The notes under the pieces: model-generated
Database searches by the model: none
Told to the model about the DNA's origin: nothing
The model's input: only the letters and a program-made list of their open reading frames with translations
Position numbers and translations under genes: made by a program
Shown here: one piece after another, positions 17,940 to 27,804 of the stretch
How the letters are laid out: every line of letters starts with the position of its first letter
Position numbering within the stretch: position 1 is the first letter of the stretch
DNA from: an uncultured Schlesneria sp.
GTDB taxonomy: Bacteria; Planctomycetota; Planctomycetia; Planctomycetales; Planctomycetaceae
NCBI GenBank assembly: GCA_903834925.1
Contig: CAILLA010000020.1
Location: 26,943 to 90,942 of the forward strand
Length of the DNA stretch: 64,000 bases
Direction of reading: 5' to 3'

Positions 17940-20900
17940 CTATTCTAACGCGTTCCCTCGATGAAAACGAAATTGCTGACTGCGAACAATTGTTTCGATC
18001 GCCGCAGAGAAGCGGTAATCGCTGGACTTAAGGTTTGTAATCATTTCTTCGAGTAACGGTTCATCCGAAAACTGAACGCCGCGTGCCAGCGAATAGCCCA
18101 GCAATTTTCGGCAGAAATGCTTCAGGAAATCATTTCTGCGGGCGTCGAGAATGTATGTTCTGAGGCCCGACTCGCCCGAGAATCGGGTTCCATTTTTGAG
18201 TTCCACATTAACGTCGATTAATCGTCCGCCCAGGTCTTTGTCGCGACGGCGACCGATTGCATCATACGCTTCCAGGGAAAATCCAAAGGCATCAATTCGT
18301 TCATGGCAATGAGCGCATTCCGGAATGGTACGATGCCGCTCAACAAGTTCTCGGACCGTCAGGTCGGCGTCGGTTTCACTTTCGGGCAGCGGCGGAACGT
18401 TCTTCGGCGGACGCGGCAACTTTTCCCCCAACAGCGTTTCCAGAACCCAGTTCCCACGCAGAATGGGACTCGTTCGCGATGCACCAGATTGCTGAGCCAG
18501 TGTCGTTGCCAGCGTTAGAATTCCGCCCCGTCCATACTGCTTGATCCCGTCGACACGACGCCATTCCGGGCCGGTGACGCCGGGAATCGCGTAGTGTTTG
18601 GCAAGTGCCTCATTCAAGAACGTGTGATCGGCATCAAGAATTTCCAAGACAGATCCATCCCGTTGGAACAGGTCCGCAAAGAATCGGACCGACTCTTCGT
18701 ACATGTCACCTCGAAGGGGACCGAAAGTAGGAAAGAATTGTTCGCTTTTTTCTCCGTGCGAATCAAAGTCACGAACACCCAGCCATTGGCACGCGAATTC
18801 TGTCGAGAGTGATCGCATGCGGTCAGATTTCAACATCCGTCTGGCTTGGGCGACCAGAACGTCGGGTTCATGCAATTTGTTTGACGCCGCGGCGAACTGT
18901 AATTCGGCATCGGGTGGCGATGACCACAGAAAATAACTTAATCGACTCGCCAGTGCAAAATCCGTCACGGCTGTGGCGGGACTCCCTTGAGCCACCTCGG
19001 CCGGAAATGGTTCAACTCGATAGAGGAACGCCGGGGCAATCAGCACCCTTGCCAGGGTGAACCGAAACGCCTCGTCGTGTGGCAATTCCTGTTCCCGCAG
19101 TTTTTGATAAAGGCCTCGTAGTTCCTCTGCTTCACTGCTTCGCAGCGGTCGGCGATAGGCACGAGCGGCAAACCCGATCAGGCGATCAATTTGACGCGGC
19201 TCCGAATCAAGCAGCTCTTTCTGAAATGCCTCGGCGGCATCATGAATCGGCTTGCGGAGTGGTTCAAAGACTTTCGGATCGGCATCCTGAGTCGCGAACT
19301 CCATCAACTGTTTGAACCCATCGACCAGGGTCAACTTGTCGTGACTGACAAAGTGCAGTTCGTTCCACAAGCGATCAAGCTTAGCGGCCTGCGTTTCATC
19401 CAGCATCAAACGGCTGAGATGGTGATCCTCGCGGTAGAACAAGGTCAGCGTGACGACTTCATCAACGGGAACAATTCGAGAATAGCAAAGTGCTGCGGGG
19501 AAAAGATTACGGAATGTTTCGAACGCCGCTTCCACGCGTCGGCTGGCGGCACTCCCGTCAGTCACCAGTATCGGCGTCGAATACTGCAATCGGCGATTAT
19601 TATCGGTCCATTGACTGTTCGCGTTAATCTCGGTGACAGCACTCGCGACCAGGCCGGCTGCGGAATCGGGTCTGGTGACCGAGACTTGAATCTGAACAGT
19701 CCCCTCCGCCCCCGTTTCACGATGAAGGATGCCTGCTGTGACCAACTCGCAACCTTCCGCGAAATCGGCCGGCAATCGGACTTCGATCACCGACGGAGCT
19801 TTGACGCACAGGTCTCCTGGTTCGACAGCCTGACCGTTGGGATGGCGGCCAAATGTCGCTGGTTCAGGTCCCCAGTCCGGCCGGGTTTTGTTTGATGCAG
19901 GTGCAGTTCCTGCGGGTTTTGCAATTGTTGAACGGGTCATTGCGCTGAATAGCGGGCCGCTCAGTGATGACAATTGGCGACGCAGCTGGGCATCCGGGCT
20001 GTCTTTGGCTGCTGGCGGTTCATCGATCAACAGCTTTTGAACGGCCGCAGCCAGTTTTTGTTTCTCGTCGGCATTCGTTGCTGACTGCCAGGCCGTCAGC
20101 AATGACCCGGCAGGGATGACCACGCCTTGCTGTGCCCCGGTGACTGGCTCGGTATAGAAGTGCCAGACCCCTTGATTGCCAAATCGATCTGCGTGCGGGT
20201 TTGCAGCCTGGACATCCGGTGAAACGTCGGCAGCGAGATCCCAGGTACGTCCCCCATCGCCCTCTGCTTTGATCACCAAATCGACGGCGGTCAAAACGCA
20301 CGAGAGATTCCCATCCCTCGGTCCGATCAGCAGCGAAACGACATCTTCCGGTTGAATATTCAGTTTTTCGATCGGTTCAACAACGACAACCTGAGCACCC
20401 TGGGAAACACCCGTTCGGAGCCGTTGTCGCGTTGCACCTCGCCGAAGTTCCAATGACCAGGTGACCCCATTACCGCATTCGGGATGCGCATGCTGGACTT
20501 TGGCTTCAATACGAACAGTCGATGTGACAGGACTGCGCCAACCGACAACGGTTTGCAGTGTGGGCGAGGGATGGACGGCGACGCTGTGAGGTTTCATGTT
20601 TCCAGGAATCCGCACGTGCTGATCGGAAGAATTCGCGACCATCAGCGGCGTCTCTCCACTGCCCCATCCGTTGATGAATGCGTAACCGGATGAGTTCGTG
20701 ATCTTGCTCGTAAAATGATTTTCGATTCTAACGGGGCCGCCGGTCCCAACACCGAGATAATCGAGCCATGCCGCGAGAACATCTTTGTCCACGTCGTGTC
20801 GTTTTGCCAGTTCTGTAAGTTCGGACTTCCCCTGAACAGCACTTGCTTCGGCAGCTGCATTCAGGCATTTTACGGTACTGGCGAATGTTTGGTCGCGGCG

Positions 20901-22217
20901 TTCGAATAATTCGCGAGTTACCGCTCGTACGTCCTTCAACAGAACGTCAGGACGACCTGCGGCGACCAGACGAGGCTGCTGCCAGACCACAAAGTCGTGA
21001 TCGCTTCCATCTCCTGCGTCCGTTGCTGTCAAATAGACGGTGACCTGTTCGCCATCCGTCGAAGCAGGAAGCTTTGTTCGGATTTCTGACCGAGAAGTGA
21101 CCGGACTGACAGGTTCCATCCAGGCCTTCGGGCCACCGACCTTCCCAATATGTCCGATACTGGTAAACCGCCATAGCGACTGTTGCCAGCGAGCAATCAC
21201 CGCCGTGATGGCCGCCGCATCCGTTGGTTTTGAAGCTCGCCAACGCGATCGCAGTCCATCCAGAAGGAATGAAGGCTCTTTCCCGTTCAACGAATCCCAC
21301 AACAGTCGCAAATATTTGGGACTCAGCTTTTGCTCGCGGGCAACTTCTTCAATCGCCTTGCTAACATCAATTAGGGAAGGGCTCGGCACCTGCTGAGGGG
21401 TCGTTGCAGCCAGTCGGTCTCTTATCACCAGGGTTGCTTCGATGTATTTTTGAATCGGCAACCTTCCGCCACCGTTGGTATCGAACACGATCCCTTGAAG
21501 ATTGACTTGAGTCCCTCCCTGGGCATCGGTGTATTCCGCATACAATTTGCGAATCTCTGCAAGGTATTCTTCGGTCCAGTCACGTGCCGTCACGGCAGGC
21601 GAAAAGCGAAATCCGTCCGGCAATAATACGGCGTGATTGGCAATTTCTTTCGCTGCATCCAGGTACTTCGTCACGAATGCAGGTGACATCACGAGCGCAT
21701 TTCCAAGATTCGTAAATCCTTCACCCGCTGCACTGTCGACGGGAAATTCACGAGCTGGCGTTAAAGTAGCAACACCGGTCAAATCCCGAATCGTATTGGT
21801 ATATTCGACATTATTCAGCCGACGCAGGACCACCTTGCCAGGATCACCGGCACGAGCACGGGCTTCGGCTTTGAGATATCCTCGCACCCATTGTTGAAGT
21901 TTCGCCCGGTCAGCGTTGTTAGGCTGCGGTGCGTCCTTGGGAGGCATCTGGCCGGTTTCCAGGATCTCGCTCACCTTCTGCCAGGTTTCCGGCTTCTTTC
22001 GGATTTCGGCGAGCGACGGAAATGCGGTCAAGTCGATTTCGGCTTCTGAAAGTTCTTGTGAATGGCACTTTTCGCAATGCCGAGACACGATCGGTCGAAT
22101 CTCTTTCACGTATGTCGCAGCAAACTCGCTAAACTCGTTCGTATCCGCCGCTGTCGAAATCGTCGACCAGAGGAAAAGACCGATCAACATCACACCGGAA
22201 GTTTTTGCCATCCGCAT
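17940..22217 (-). CDS. DUF1592-type planctomycete cytochrome-like protein (DUF1587/1595/1592/1588/1585)
   Basis: A 1425-residue exported protein, longer than most relatives (commonly 700-1000). After a signal peptide (to about residue 24) comes a CxxCH haem motif (CEKCHSQ, about residues 49-55) in a cytochrome-c-like segment. Then follow a DUF1587-like region (RLNNVEYTNTIRDLTG, about 135-150), a long insert of about 800 residues without clear motifs, and the C-terminal series: DUF1595 (YRRPLRSSEAEEL), DUF1592 (ASRLSYFLWSSPPDAEL), DUF1588 (RTSPILRGNWVLETLLGEKL with CAHCHERIDAFGF) and DUF1585 near the end. Extracytoplasmic redox or polymer-degrading roles have been proposed for the family; none can be read here. 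DUF1552 follows downstream. Confidence 0.9.
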   Translation of the reverse strand: MRMAKTSGVMLIGLFLWSTISTAADTNEFSEFAATYVKEIRPIVSRHCEKCHSQELSEAEIDLTAFPSLAEIRKKPETWQKVSEILETGQMPPKDAPQPNNADRAKLQQWVRGYLKAEARARAGDPGKVVLRRLNNVEYTNTIRDLTGVATLTPAREFPVDSAAGEGFTNLGNALVMSPAFVTKYLDAAKEIANHAVLLPDGFRFSPAVTARDWTEEYLAEIRKLYAEYTDAQGGTQVNLQGIVFDTNGGGRLPIQKYIEATLVIRDRLAATTPQQVPSPSLIDVSKAIEEVAREQKLSPKYLRLLWDSLNGKEPSFLLDGLRSRWRASKPTDAAAITAVIARWQQSLWRFTSIGHIGKVGGPKAWMEPVSPVTSRSEIRTKLPASTDGEQVTVYLTATDAGDGSDHDFVVWQQPRLVAAGRPDVLLKDVRAVTRELFERRDQTFASTVKCLNAAAEASAVQGKSELTELAKRHDVDKDVLAAWLDYLGVGTGGPVRIENHFTSKITNSSGYAFINGWGSGETPLMVANSSDQHVRIPGNMKPHSVAVHPSPTLQTVVGWRSPVTSTVRIEAKVQHAHPECGNGVTWSLELRRGATRQRLRTGVSQGAQVVVVEPIEKLNIQPEDVVSLLIGPRDGNLSCVLTAVDLVIKAEGDGGRTWDLAADVSPDVQAANPHADRFGNQGVWHFYTEPVTGAQQGVVIPAGSLLTAWQSATNADEKQKLAAAVQKLLIDEPPAAKDSPDAQLRRQLSSLSGPLFSAMTRSTIAKPAGTAPASNKTRPDWGPEPATFGRHPNGQAVEPGDLCVKAPSVIEVRLPADFAEGCELVTAGILHRETGAEGTVQIQVSVTRPDSAAGLVASAVTEINANSQWTDNNRRLQYSTPILVTDGSAASRRVEAAFETFRNLFPAALCYSRIVPVDEVVTLTLFYREDHHLSRLMLDETQAAKLDRLWNELHFVSHDKLTLVDGFKQLMEFATQDADPKVFEPLRKPIHDAAEAFQKELLDSEPRQIDRLIGFAARAYRRPLRSSEAEELRGLYQKLREQELPHDEAFRFTLARVLIAPAFLYRVEPFPAEVAQGSPATAVTDFALASRLSYFLWSSPPDAELQFAAASNKLHEPDVLVAQARRMLKSDRMRSLSTEFACQWLGVRDFDSHGEKSEQFFPTFGPLRGDMYEESVRFFADLFQRDGSVLEILDADHTFLNEALAKHYAIPGVTGPEWRRVDGIKQYGRGGILTLATTLAQQSGASRTSPILRGNWVLETLLGEKLPRPPKNVPPLPESETDADLTVRELVERHRTIPECAHCHERIDAFGFSLEAYDAIGRRRDKDLGGRLIDVNVELKNGTRFSGESGLRTYILDARRNDFLKHFCRKLLGYSLARGVQFSDEPLLEEMITNLKSSDYRFSAAIETIVRSQQFRFHRGNALE

Positions 22218-22312
22218 TCGTAGCGCTCCGAATCAAATTTGATTACACCTACCAAGGCGATCAAGATAGCTCGGTATCATATCAACCGTCTATGATGGAT
22301 GCCTTAGAAGAG

Positions 22313-22407
22313 GGGTCGGGCGTTCAAATTTTAAAATTGGCCAGCGTAACGCGATCGTTTTTGAAAAATGCTCGACTTGCTAATTCTTGAAATTTGAACA
22401 CCCGACC
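22313..22407. repeat. Inverted repeat upstream of the lipoprotein gene
   Basis: The left arm near 22313-22334 reads GGGGTCGGGCGTTCAAATTT; the right arm near 22388-22408 (GAAATTTGAACACCCGACCC) is nearly its reverse complement. It sits between divergent genes at 22217 and 22431 and could also influence their promoters. Confidence 0.65.
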
Positions 22408-22430
22408 CAGAACATGCCGAGGATATTGCA

Positions 22431-22961
22431 ATGGCGAGCGAAAATCGAAGCGGCTCAAAGATGATGAAGCACGGAGTTTTCGTTCCACTGTTTTGCATCG
22501 GCATCACAATTGCGGGTTGTGGAAAAGTCGAAAAATACCAGGGAATATCTTTGTCCGATTCTCGGCTGGCGGAATTCCGTGACCTTCTTTTGGTCGATCG
22601 ACCATCGCTCGGCATACCCGCACTTCCTTCCTCCGCAAATATTTCGGTCGAACGATCGAACGGTACAAGTTACGATGTGATGCTTCACATCTACTCAAGA
22701 CATGAGCAAAGGACGATCGCCTTTCGTCAGAAGAATGGGATTCTGAAGTGGATTCACGAACAAGTCACCGTGGAAGGGCCACGAACGCATGATACGGTTG
22801 ACGGCACGTTGCAGGAACAAATTGTCTTGACCTATGAGACGAAGTCGCCAGATCGAATCGTCATTTCTTACTCGGGTCCAGATACAACATTGAATGCAAA
22901 AACCGAACTCCAACAGGACGACGTTCAACCGCTGATCGATGATTGGCTCAAACGACCATAA
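22431..22961 (+). CDS. Small lipoprotein of unknown function
   Basis: A 176-residue protein. A basic N-terminal region and hydrophobic stretch (VFVPLFCIGITIAGC) end in a lipobox with the acylated Cys at residue 30, so the mature protein is a membrane-anchored lipoprotein. The remainder is hydrophilic and shows no family motif I recognise. GAGG lies eight bases before ATG 22431; ATGs at 22461 and 22464 would give a shorter, more standard signal peptide. The gene stands alone between minus-strand modules and is divergent from the DUF1592 gene. Confidence 0.7.
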   Translation: MASENRSGSKMMKHGVFVPLFCIGITIAGCGKVEKYQGISLSDSRLAEFRDLLLVDRPSLGIPALPSSANISVERSNGTSYDVMLHIYSRHEQRTIAFRQKNGILKWIHEQVTVEGPRTHDTVDGTLQEQIVLTYETKSPDRIVISYSGPDTTLNAKTELQQDDVQPLIDDWLKRP

Positions 22962-22971
22962 ACTTTACTCG

Positions 22972-23010
22972 AAGAGCACTGCGTGACCGAGTACGGTCAT
23001 GCAGTGGCAC
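22972..23010 (-). repeat. Single hairpin unit of the dispersed paired-hairpin repeat
   Basis: The segment AAGAGCACTGCGTGACCG ... CAGTGGCAC matches the first hairpin of the dispersed repeat found at 11173-11270, 54371-54467, 60469-60566 and 63857-63942. Only one of the two hairpins is present. It is just after the lipoprotein gene's stop codon. Confidence 0.75.
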
Positions 23011-23045
23011 GAAGCGGAGGGGGTGCACCGCTCGGCTCGTCTCCA

Positions 23046-24713
23046 TCAAACATTCTTTAGCAATTCGCGGATTACTTTTGCAGGTTGAACTCCTGTCAGC
23101 TTCTCTCGCAAGCCATGCTGATCGACGAATAACTCGTCATGGTCAAGGCCCAACAGATGCAGGATCGTGGCGTGCCAGTCCGGAACGCTGACTCGGTTTT
23201 CCACTGCGGCGAAACCGAGTTCATCCGTCGCTCCGTACGTCACGCCGGGTTTTACTCCGCCACCTGCGAACCAGCAGCAGGCGGCATTCTTGTTGTGATC
23301 GCGGCCTGATTTTTTCTCATCCTTGTCTGCGGAAAGTTGAGCGATCGGAAGCCGTCCGAATTCTCCGCCCCAGATGACCAGCGTCTCGTCCAGCAGGCCT
23401 CGTTGTTTCAGATCCTTTAACAGTCCGGCAATCGGCAGGTCGGTTCGATCACACGCCGCTTTCATGTCGGTTGCCAGTCCGGTGTGGTTGTCCCAGATCT
23501 GGGCGTTGATGAAGAGCTGCACGAAGCGAACGCCTCGTTCGATCAATCGCCGTGCAATCAGACAGCGCCGTCCATACGAATCCGTCACACCCTGGCCTAT
23601 GCCGTACATTTTCTGAGTCTGCTCAGTCTCTTGCGAGAGATCGAGTGCTTCATGTGCGGAAAGCTGCATTCTTGCCGCTAATTCATAGGTCGCAATTCTG
23701 GCCTCAAGATTCGGCTGGGATCGATGACGACTTTTATGCATCAAATCCAGTCGATTCAGCAGGTCCCGCTGCATGCGTGCGATTTCCGGCGGATCGTTTG
23801 TTTCAGGTCGCAAATTCAACACGGGTGATCCGGTCGATCGAAAACGAGTCCCCTGATAAATCGGTGGTAAAAAGCCTGAATGCCAGTTCTCAACGCCGTT
23901 GATTGGTAACCCGAGTGGATCATCCAGCACAACATACGCAGGCAGGTTTTGTGATTCACTTCCCAAGCCATACGTGATCCACGAACCCATCGTCGGATAA
24001 CCCGAAACCATCCGGTTCGTCTGAATCAGATAGAGTGCCGGTTCGTGCGTAATGTTTGTCGTATAAAGCGACCTGATCAACGAAATGTCATCCACCTGAC
24101 TCGCCAGATGCGGCATCGCATCCGACACCCACATCCCGCATTCCCCATGCTGGGCAAACTTGAACGGGCTGCGCATGAGCGCCCCCGCGTCCTTGACATT
24201 CTCAACTTCACCCGCAATCTTGTCGAAATAAGCTTCCCCATGATGCTTATCGAGTTCAGGCTTGGGATCAAACAAATCCATCTGACTCGGCCCGCCATTC
24301 ATAAACAGATGAATGACCCCCTTGGCCGATGCTGGTCGAACAGAACGACGAGGTGCCAGACTGGGAACACCCCGTTCGTCATCACCCCTCAAATTCTCAC
24401 CAAGCAGCTGAATCAAAGCCGCCCCGCAAATCCCCGTCCCAACCCGCTCAAAAAATTTTCTACGCGCCGGCACAGCCGGTTCATGCGCGTCGCATGACGG
24501 GAATAAAATCGGTAGATCGCTCGCGCGTTGAGGGGTGGTGCTGAAAACAGTTGGCGGATCGGATTGATCCACAAATTCCTGGCTGACCGGCACGGCCGGT
24601 TGATGCGCGTTGCATGACGGGAATAGAACAGGCGGATCGCTCGCGCGTTGAGGGGACGTGCTTAAGGCGACGTAAGGATCGACCCGACCCGCACAGTCCT
24701 GTTTGAAATGCAT
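23046..24713 (-). CDS. DUF1501 protein (sulfatase/phosphatase-like fold)
   Basis: A 555-residue protein. From about residue 82 it has the standard DUF1501 plan: RRKFFERVGTGICGAAL export-like signal, then HLFMNGGPSQMDLFDPKPEL, the family hallmark, and later VIWGGEFGRLP and GRDHNKNAACCWFAGGGVKPG. DUF1501 proteins share the alkaline-phosphatase fold and follow DUF1549/DUF1553 genes, as here (gap 150 bp). The first 80 residues are unusual: they contain two in-frame copies of a 40-residue segment encoded by a repeat otherwise seen between genes. A GTG at 24473 would start the protein directly before RRKFF and give the normal length of about 475; ATG 24713 has a GGGGTG site upstream. Confidence 0.85.
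   Translation of the reverse strand: MHFKQDCAGRVDPYVALSTSPQRASDPPVLFPSCNAHQPAVPVSQEFVDQSDPPTVFSTTPQRASDLPILFPSCDAHEPAVPARRKFFERVGTGICGAALIQLLGENLRGDDERGVPSLAPRRSVRPASAKGVIHLFMNGGPSQMDLFDPKPELDKHHGEAYFDKIAGEVENVKDAGALMRSPFKFAQHGECGMWVSDAMPHLASQVDDISLIRSLYTTNITHEPALYLIQTNRMVSGYPTMGSWITYGLGSESQNLPAYVVLDDPLGLPINGVENWHSGFLPPIYQGTRFRSTGSPVLNLRPETNDPPEIARMQRDLLNRLDLMHKSRHRSQPNLEARIATYELAARMQLSAHEALDLSQETEQTQKMYGIGQGVTDSYGRRCLIARRLIERGVRFVQLFINAQIWDNHTGLATDMKAACDRTDLPIAGLLKDLKQRGLLDETLVIWGGEFGRLPIAQLSADKDEKKSGRDHNKNAACCWFAGGGVKPGVTYGATDELGFAAVENRVSVPDWHATILHLLGLDHDELFVDQHGLREKLTGVQPAKVIRELLKNV
24467..24680. repeat. Two 120-bp copies of an intergenic-type repeat inside the DUF1501 5' end
   Basis: The landmark CCGGCAC(A/G)GCCGGTT starts at 24468 and 24588, a 120-bp (40-codon) period. 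The same sequence, from CCGGCACAGCCGGTTGATGC to the TCGCGCGTT end, lies in reverse orientation in the intergenic repeat at about 49588-49652. Confidence 0.85.
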
Positions 24714-24863
24714 TAATTCACCCCAATCATCTCGACTTTATTGATCCCAATATTCTTAGTCGTCGTCTTATCTTCGTCGGACTTATCTTCTTCTTATTAG
24801 TGCATATTAGCGAAGATTAGTGTCCCCTAAACTCTTGGTTGTTCCTGAAAATATTCTTCTTTT

Positions 24864-27632
24864 TTAATCAACATAAAGAAAATCTGCCGAGTTCAAAATC
24901 GTGTGACAAAACGTCGCCAAAGCACGACTTGTCGCTTCTTTCTGAGCGGGTTCGTCCTCAGTCGATGATTGTTTCAACCACGTGAGTTTCAATTGTTTTA
25001 GCATATCAACGCACGTCGCAAGTTCTTCAACCGACGGTGGCCGACTGAGCGCGATCCAATAAATTCGCTCGATTTGTTGCGTTTCACTATCGCCAGCAAG
25101 CAACAGAACTCTGTCAGCAAATCGACTAGCAAGTTGCCGGATGGTTGCGTCGTTCCACAAATGCAAGGCTTGAGTCGGCACCAGCGAATCGGAGCGTTCC
25201 AGGCAGTTTGGATTCATCGCGGGCAGGTCAAAACTTTCGAGCAGAGAAGGAGGGTGCTTTCGTAATTGTTGAACGTAAATACTTCGTCTGCGACCCGTCA
25301 GTACCAGGCCATCAGGACGGACTTGAACCGGTTCTGATGGCCCGCCGCCTGCGTCAATTAATTCACCTGCAACCAGCAGAATCGAATCGCGTAACTCTTC
25401 GGCGTCGAGGCGTCTTAGAGGCATTCGCGATAACAGCCGATTGGCGGAATCGTGTTCCGAGTATGATTCGTTGATTTGCGACGATTGCTGATAAGTCGTC
25501 GAAAGAACCAGTTGGCGGTGCATGGATTTCATGGACCAGTCATGACGAATGAAGTCCGTCGCAAGGTAGTCCAGTAATTCCGGATGAGTTGGCTTTTCGC
25601 CCGTTTTCCCGAAATTGCCAAGGCTGCGAACGATACCGTGGCCGAAATGATGCTTCCAGATTCGGTTGATCATGACTCGAGCGGTGAGTGGATGGCCTGG
25701 CTCAGTCAACCAGCGAGCCAGCGCCAAGCGTCGACCCGTCGATTTGGCACCGGGCCAGGGTGGAACGATTTCAAATGGTTCCGATGACTTTTGTAGCAAT
25801 GCGGGAACGCCGGGCGAGACGAACGAACCGGGAGTGGCATGGTTCCCGCGACGGTACATGTAGGTCGGTGATGGTTCGCCGCGATCCCACAAAGCCATGA
25901 TCTGCGGCACGGGCTGCCGTTGTGATTCCAGTTCCCGGATCCGCTTTTCAGTCTCGGGCGTCTTGGGCTGGGTTGCCAAGGTGTCGATCTGCCTTTGTAT
26001 GGTGGATTGACGATCTTCCCACCATCGGCGTTCTGCAGTCGTTACGTAGAGAAGAAATCGCTCGCCGATCCCGGAACTTAATGCACCGCCATAGCCGATG
26101 ATCTGGGGCTTTAGCCAGTCATGCTCGTCGTAAGCACCTTTGAACAGTGCAACCAGTCGGTAGTAGTCGCGCTGTGGAATGGGATCGAATTTATGAGTGT
26201 GACAACGAGCACACTTGAATGTCAGCCCCATCACTCCCGAACCAAGCACATCCATCGAATCGGCGGTCACTTCCAATCGGTCAGGAACGAAGCCGGTCAG
26301 GTTTGCCCAGGTTGGATCGGGTGCCAATCTTAAAAACGCCGTCGCGACGAGGTTATCTTCAATTTCTTGAGTGATCGTCGGCGCATGTTCGTAGTCAGCC
26401 AGTTCATCACCAGCGATCTGTTCCTGCAAGAAACGGTCATACCCTTTATCGGAATTGAGCGATCGGATGACATAGTCCCGATACCGCCAGGCGAATGGTC
26501 GAGGCAAATGCTGTTCGCGCCGTCCTTCGGTTTCGGAATATCCGGCCACATCGAGCCAATGGCTCCCCCAGCGTTCGCCGTATCGTGGCGAAGCAAGCAA
26601 CCGATCGACGACTCGCTCGAAGGCATCCGGTGCATGGTCCTCTGCAAATTCCTGGGCATCCGATGGATCGGGTGGAAGGCCGGTCAGATCAAGTGTGACT
26701 CGACGAAACAGCGACAATCGGTCGGCTACCGAAGCGAAGGAAAGTCGGTTTTCATCGAGCGTTTTCCCGATAAAAGCATCAATCGGTGTTTGCAGCCGAA
26801 ACGATTTCGTGGCGTGCGGAATTGCCGGTCGTTTCGGTGGTCGGAACGACCAGAAATCTTTATCCTGAGGTCGAACGAGCGGATCGTCAGACGTTCCTGC
26901 CAGATCCATTTCTTCAACAGCGAGTGGAGCACCCTGTTCGATCCAGCGGACGAGGGTCTTCGTTTCTTCCGGGTCCATCGGCTTGACCGAGACTTCCGTC
27001 AGGCGCGAATGCGGCGGCATTTCTTCAGCCCGTATCCGTTTGACCATCACGCTTTCGTCCGGCTTGCCTGGGACAATAGCGGGCCCGGACTTCCCTCCAC
27101 GCAGCATGGCATCACGATTTCGAAGATCGAGTCCCCCTTCCTGTTTATGTCGTCCATGGCAGACCGTACACCTCAGCAGAAGTATCGGAATGACATCATG
27201 CTGTGTCACCCTGTTTTGATTGTCGGTCGGTTCCGAACCGAATGAAGCACCACCATCGATCCACTTCCGGATAAGTTCGACCTCAGCTTCGGACAGAGTC
27301 CCTTGTCTGTCGGGGGGCATTTCACCCTGCTTAACCAGTTCGAACAGACGGCTTTCGCTCGATTTACCCGCCACGATCACCGCGCCAGATTCGCTTCCCT
27401 TCTGAATCATCGCGGGAGTGTGCAGCGCCAATTCCCCCTTTTGAGCCTTCGGTCCATGACATTGCCAGCACCTGGATTTCAGCAAGGGCGCAATATCGGC
27501 TTCGAACGTCGGTTCATTCGAGGCAGTTACGGCGGTTTCCTCCGCGTTAGCACAGCAAGGAAAAGAAAACGAAGCTGCAATGCAGAATAGAATTGCAATA
27601 AGAATCGACGATTCGATTCGTAAAGGTGTCAT
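24864..27632 (-). CDS. DUF1549/DUF1553 planctomycete protein with two cytochrome-c-like domains
   Basis: A 922-residue exported protein with an N-terminal signal (to about residue 30). Two planctomycete cytochrome C domains follow: CWQCHGP near residue 55, ending in GEMPPDRQGTLS, and CTVCHGR near residue 154, ending in EEMPPHSRLT. Then come DUF1549 (RLSLFRRVTLDLTGLPPDP and SPRYGERWGSHWLDVAGYS) and DUF1553 (RVMINRIWKHHFGHGIV, SLGNFGKTGE). Both CxxCH motifs indicate covalent haem, so extracytoplasmic electron transfer is likely. The DUF1501 gene follows on the same strand. Genome associations link this pair to polymer use, but the activity is unproven. Confidence 0.92.
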   Translation of the reverse strand: MTPLRIESSILIAILFCIAASFSFPCCANAEETAVTASNEPTFEADIAPLLKSRCWQCHGPKAQKGELALHTPAMIQKGSESGAVIVAGKSSESRLFELVKQGEMPPDRQGTLSEAEVELIRKWIDGGASFGSEPTDNQNRVTQHDVIPILLLRCTVCHGRHKQEGGLDLRNRDAMLRGGKSGPAIVPGKPDESVMVKRIRAEEMPPHSRLTEVSVKPMDPEETKTLVRWIEQGAPLAVEEMDLAGTSDDPLVRPQDKDFWSFRPPKRPAIPHATKSFRLQTPIDAFIGKTLDENRLSFASVADRLSLFRRVTLDLTGLPPDPSDAQEFAEDHAPDAFERVVDRLLASPRYGERWGSHWLDVAGYSETEGRREQHLPRPFAWRYRDYVIRSLNSDKGYDRFLQEQIAGDELADYEHAPTITQEIEDNLVATAFLRLAPDPTWANLTGFVPDRLEVTADSMDVLGSGVMGLTFKCARCHTHKFDPIPQRDYYRLVALFKGAYDEHDWLKPQIIGYGGALSSGIGERFLLYVTTAERRWWEDRQSTIQRQIDTLATQPKTPETEKRIRELESQRQPVPQIMALWDRGEPSPTYMYRRGNHATPGSFVSPGVPALLQKSSEPFEIVPPWPGAKSTGRRLALARWLTEPGHPLTARVMINRIWKHHFGHGIVRSLGNFGKTGEKPTHPELLDYLATDFIRHDWSMKSMHRQLVLSTTYQQSSQINESYSEHDSANRLLSRMPLRRLDAEELRDSILLVAGELIDAGGGPSEPVQVRPDGLVLTGRRRSIYVQQLRKHPPSLLESFDLPAMNPNCLERSDSLVPTQALHLWNDATIRQLASRFADRVLLLAGDSETQQIERIYWIALSRPPSVEELATCVDMLKQLKLTWLKQSSTEDEPAQKEATSRALATFCHTILNSADFLYVD

Positions 27633-27735
27633 CAGGTCGCCACCACGTTTGAGGTTAAATGAACGCTGGCGATTCTAATCGAACGATCAACAAAAGTTCT
27701 AACAACCCCCATCACCATTTATGCGTACTTAACGT

Positions 27736-27755
27736 AACATGGGCTTCAGCCCGTG
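27736..27755 (-). repeat. GGGCTGAAGCCC palindromic repeat, reverse copy
   Basis: ACATGGGCTTCAGCCCGTGT is the reverse complement form of the element at 2671. It lies 5' of the DUF1549/DUF1553 gene in a short gap. Confidence 0.7.
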
Positions 27756-27771
27756 TTTCCCAAGGCATTCC

Positions 27772-27802
27772 AACGACACCCCATGGGGGCCGTGAGGTGT
27801 CG
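27772..27802. other. Hairpin between two minus-strand genes
   Basis: ACGACACC and GGTGTCGT form an eight-base-pair stem around a CG-rich loop. It lies immediately after the stop of the gene at 27805-28521. A T-run follows only on the plus strand, so a terminator role for the minus-strand gene is uncertain. Confidence 0.4.
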
Positions 27803-27804
27803 TT

